In this document: positions 5,571-5,584 of the stretch, piece after piece
Layout of the letters: every line of letters starts with the position of its first letter
Numbering within the stretch: position 1 is the first letter of the stretch
NCBI GenBank assembly: GCA_018662905.1
Contig: JABJFE010000006.1
Span: 1 to 5,584 of the forward strand
Length of the DNA stretch: 5,584 bases
Direction: 5' to 3'
From: Flavobacteriaceae bacterium
GTDB taxonomy: Bacteria; Bacteroidota; Bacteroidia; Flavobacteriales; Flavobacteriaceae
Notes under the pieces: model-generated
Databases searched by the model: none
What the model was told of the DNA's origin: nothing
The model's input: only the letters and a program-made list of their open reading frames with translations
Made by a program: the position numbers and the translations under genes

Positions 5571-5584
5571 GCTCGAGTGGTGGA
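5571..5584 (+). tRNA. Probable tRNA-Leu, first 14 bases only
   Basis: The window ends in GCTCGAGTGGTGGA, 13 bases after tRNA-Gly. Read as a tRNA start, GCTCGAG would be the 5' acceptor strand, TG positions 8-9, and GTGG the D stem, followed by A14. This is the usual opening of bacterial leucine tRNAs (seven acceptor bases, then TGGTGGAATTGGTAGAC). The 3' half, the anticodon and the long variable arm lie outside the window, so the amino acid is inferred from the opening alone; another class II tRNA is possible. Confidence 0.65.

Noticed and set aside
1..5584. An undescribed defence, mobile or biosynthetic system
   Set aside because: All the intact genes belong to known housekeeping families and the partial DUF2797 gene is a known, if uncharacterised, family; there are no transposase, integrase, CRISPR, toxin-antitoxin or phage features, and no abrupt composition change that I can see.

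Overview
The window looks like a chromosomal segment of an AT-rich, probably marine, Bacteroidota bacterium, most likely in the Flavobacteriia. The assignment rests on four things: a folK gene fused to a deoxynucleoside kinase, a DUF2797 protein ending in a flavobacterial-type C-terminus, a very low GC content with no Shine-Dalgarno motifs ahead of the genes, and a perfect TAnnTTTG box (the Bacteroidota sigma -7 element) just before a tRNA gene. No species can be named from the sequence alone.

Layout from left to right: (1) the 3' end of a DUF2797 gene on the + strand, cut by the window edge; (2) a YhhQ/VUT-family queuosine-precursor transporter on the - strand, whose 3' end overlaps the DUF2797 gene by 11 bases; (3) a 77-base divergent spacer holding a 14-base tandem repeat and an AT hairpin; (4) a folK-deoxynucleoside kinase fusion on the + strand with a GTG start; (5) a TrmH/SpoU-family RNA 2'-O-methyltransferase on the - strand, overlapping the fusion gene tail-to-tail by 33 bases; (6) an 86-base divergent spacer with an imperfect palindrome; (7) full-length mutS on the + strand with a TTG start; (8) a complete tRNA-Gly(GCC) and the first 14 bases of what is probably a tRNA-Leu. 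Protein-coding genes alternate strictly in strand (+,-,+,-,+), so none of the visible protein genes share an operon.

The genes are housekeeping functions: import of the queuosine precursor for tRNA modification, folate synthesis coupled on one polypeptide to deoxynucleoside salvage, RNA 2'-O-methylation, mismatch repair and tRNA supply. A loose theme is nucleotide and nucleic-acid maintenance, but no sequence evidence shows that they act as one system. I see no mobile element, CRISPR array, toxin-antitoxin pair, phage gene or other sign of an undescribed system. The points most worth a second look are the fused enzyme, the palindromes ahead of both non-ATG starts, and the tail-to-tail coding overlaps.
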